A stretch of 5,313 nt of DNA from Treponema sp. (GTDB taxonomy: Bacteria; Spirochaetota; Spirochaetia; Treponematales; Breznakiellaceae): NCBI GenBank assembly GCA_031256115.1, contig JAIRRF010000324.1:1-5313 (forward strand), read 5' to 3'. A program made the translations under genes and the position numbers. The notes below the pieces were generated by a model. It ran no database searches. It saw only the letters and a list, made by a program, of their open reading frames with translations, and had not been told where the DNA came from. The first letter of the stretch is position 1, and every line of letters begins with the position of its first letter. Shown here piece by piece: positions 5,158 through 5,313 of this stretch.

Positions 5158-5187
5158 ACTTCTTTCTTCATGTTTTTCTCTCCTTTT

Positions 5188-5220
5188 GCCTGACCATATT
5201 AAATATGGTCAGGCATTTTT
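5188..5220 (+). terminator. Rho-independent terminator of the outer-membrane protein gene
   Basis: GCCTGACCATAT (5188-5199) pairs perfectly with ATATGGTCAGGC (5203-5214) around a 3-nt loop, followed by ATTTTT (5215-5220). Its CTGACCA/TGGTCAG core is shared with the terminator at 3598-3662. Confidence 0.9.
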
Positions 5221-5241
5221 GCTGTCATTCCCCTATCAGAG

Positions 5242-5269
5242 TGCACAGGGAGTGTTTTTATACTATAAT
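5242..5269 (+). promoter_or_regulatory. Candidate promoter of the gene at the right edge
   Basis: A consensus -10 box TATAAT (5264-5269) is preceded, 16 bp upstream, by TGCACA (5242-5247), a 4 of 6 match to the -35 consensus. It lies between a terminator and a strong ribosome-binding site, which supports a promoter here. The predicted leader would be only about 14 nt. Confidence 0.45.
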
Positions 5270-5289
5270 CTATATTAAGAGGAGTCATA

Positions 5290-5313
5290 GTGCCGTGCCT
5301 GATAACAGACCAA
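5290..5313 (+). CDS. Start of an unidentified gene (partial, runs off the right edge)
   Basis: A strong Shine-Dalgarno AAGAGGAG (5277-5284) lies 5 nt before a GTG at 5290, which opens a frame reading MPCLITDQ to the window edge. A second GTG at 5295, in another frame and 10 nt from the same site, would read MPDNRP. Either could be the true start. Too little is visible to suggest a product. The promoter-like TATAAT just upstream supports a new transcription unit after the terminator. Confidence 0.45.

Overview
The window looks like chromosomal DNA from a spirochaete, most likely a host-associated treponeme of moderate GC content (for example of the termite-gut type). I infer this from gene content and protein style: a TPR lipoprotein with a loose spirochaetal lipobox, a dephospho-CoA kinase with an unusual P-loop, a SPOR-domain cell-envelope protein and a signal-peptide-bearing outer-membrane beta-barrel ending in VVRF. 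No database search was possible, so the species assignment is a guess.

Layout. Positions 1-1064 (minus strand) carry an electron-transfer flavoprotein operon: etfB complete, then the first 61 codons of etfA, running off the left edge. Between about 1065 and 1179 is a compact divergent control region with a good sigma70-type promoter on each strand. From 1180 to 3577 (plus strand) lies a three-gene operon: TPR lipoprotein, coaE, and a SPOR-domain membrane protein whose start lies 86 nt inside coaE. A strong two-tier terminator (3598-3662) closes it. A single-gene unit follows (3764-5122) for an outer-membrane beta-barrel protein, with an AT-rich leader and its own terminator (5188-5220). A TATAAT box, a strong ribosome-binding site and a GTG codon at the right edge mark the start of another gene.

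Functionally the window joins energy metabolism (ETF, which passes electrons between flavin dehydrogenases and other carriers), coenzyme A synthesis (CoaE) and envelope building (lipoprotein, SPOR protein, OMP). The SPOR protein and the TPR lipoprotein are both predicted to sit at the cell envelope. Co-transcription with coaE is more likely an operon of convenience than one pathway.

I see no CRISPR array, tRNA, rRNA, intact mobile element or recognisable new defence or secretion system. The observations most worth checking are a promoter that would make the lipoprotein mRNA leaderless, a perfect palindrome placed at the predicted 5' end of the etfBA mRNA, the coaE/SPOR gene overlap, the P-loop substitution in CoaE, and short in-frame tandem repeats in etfB and the lipoprotein gene. 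No gene-free stretch exceeds 300 bases.
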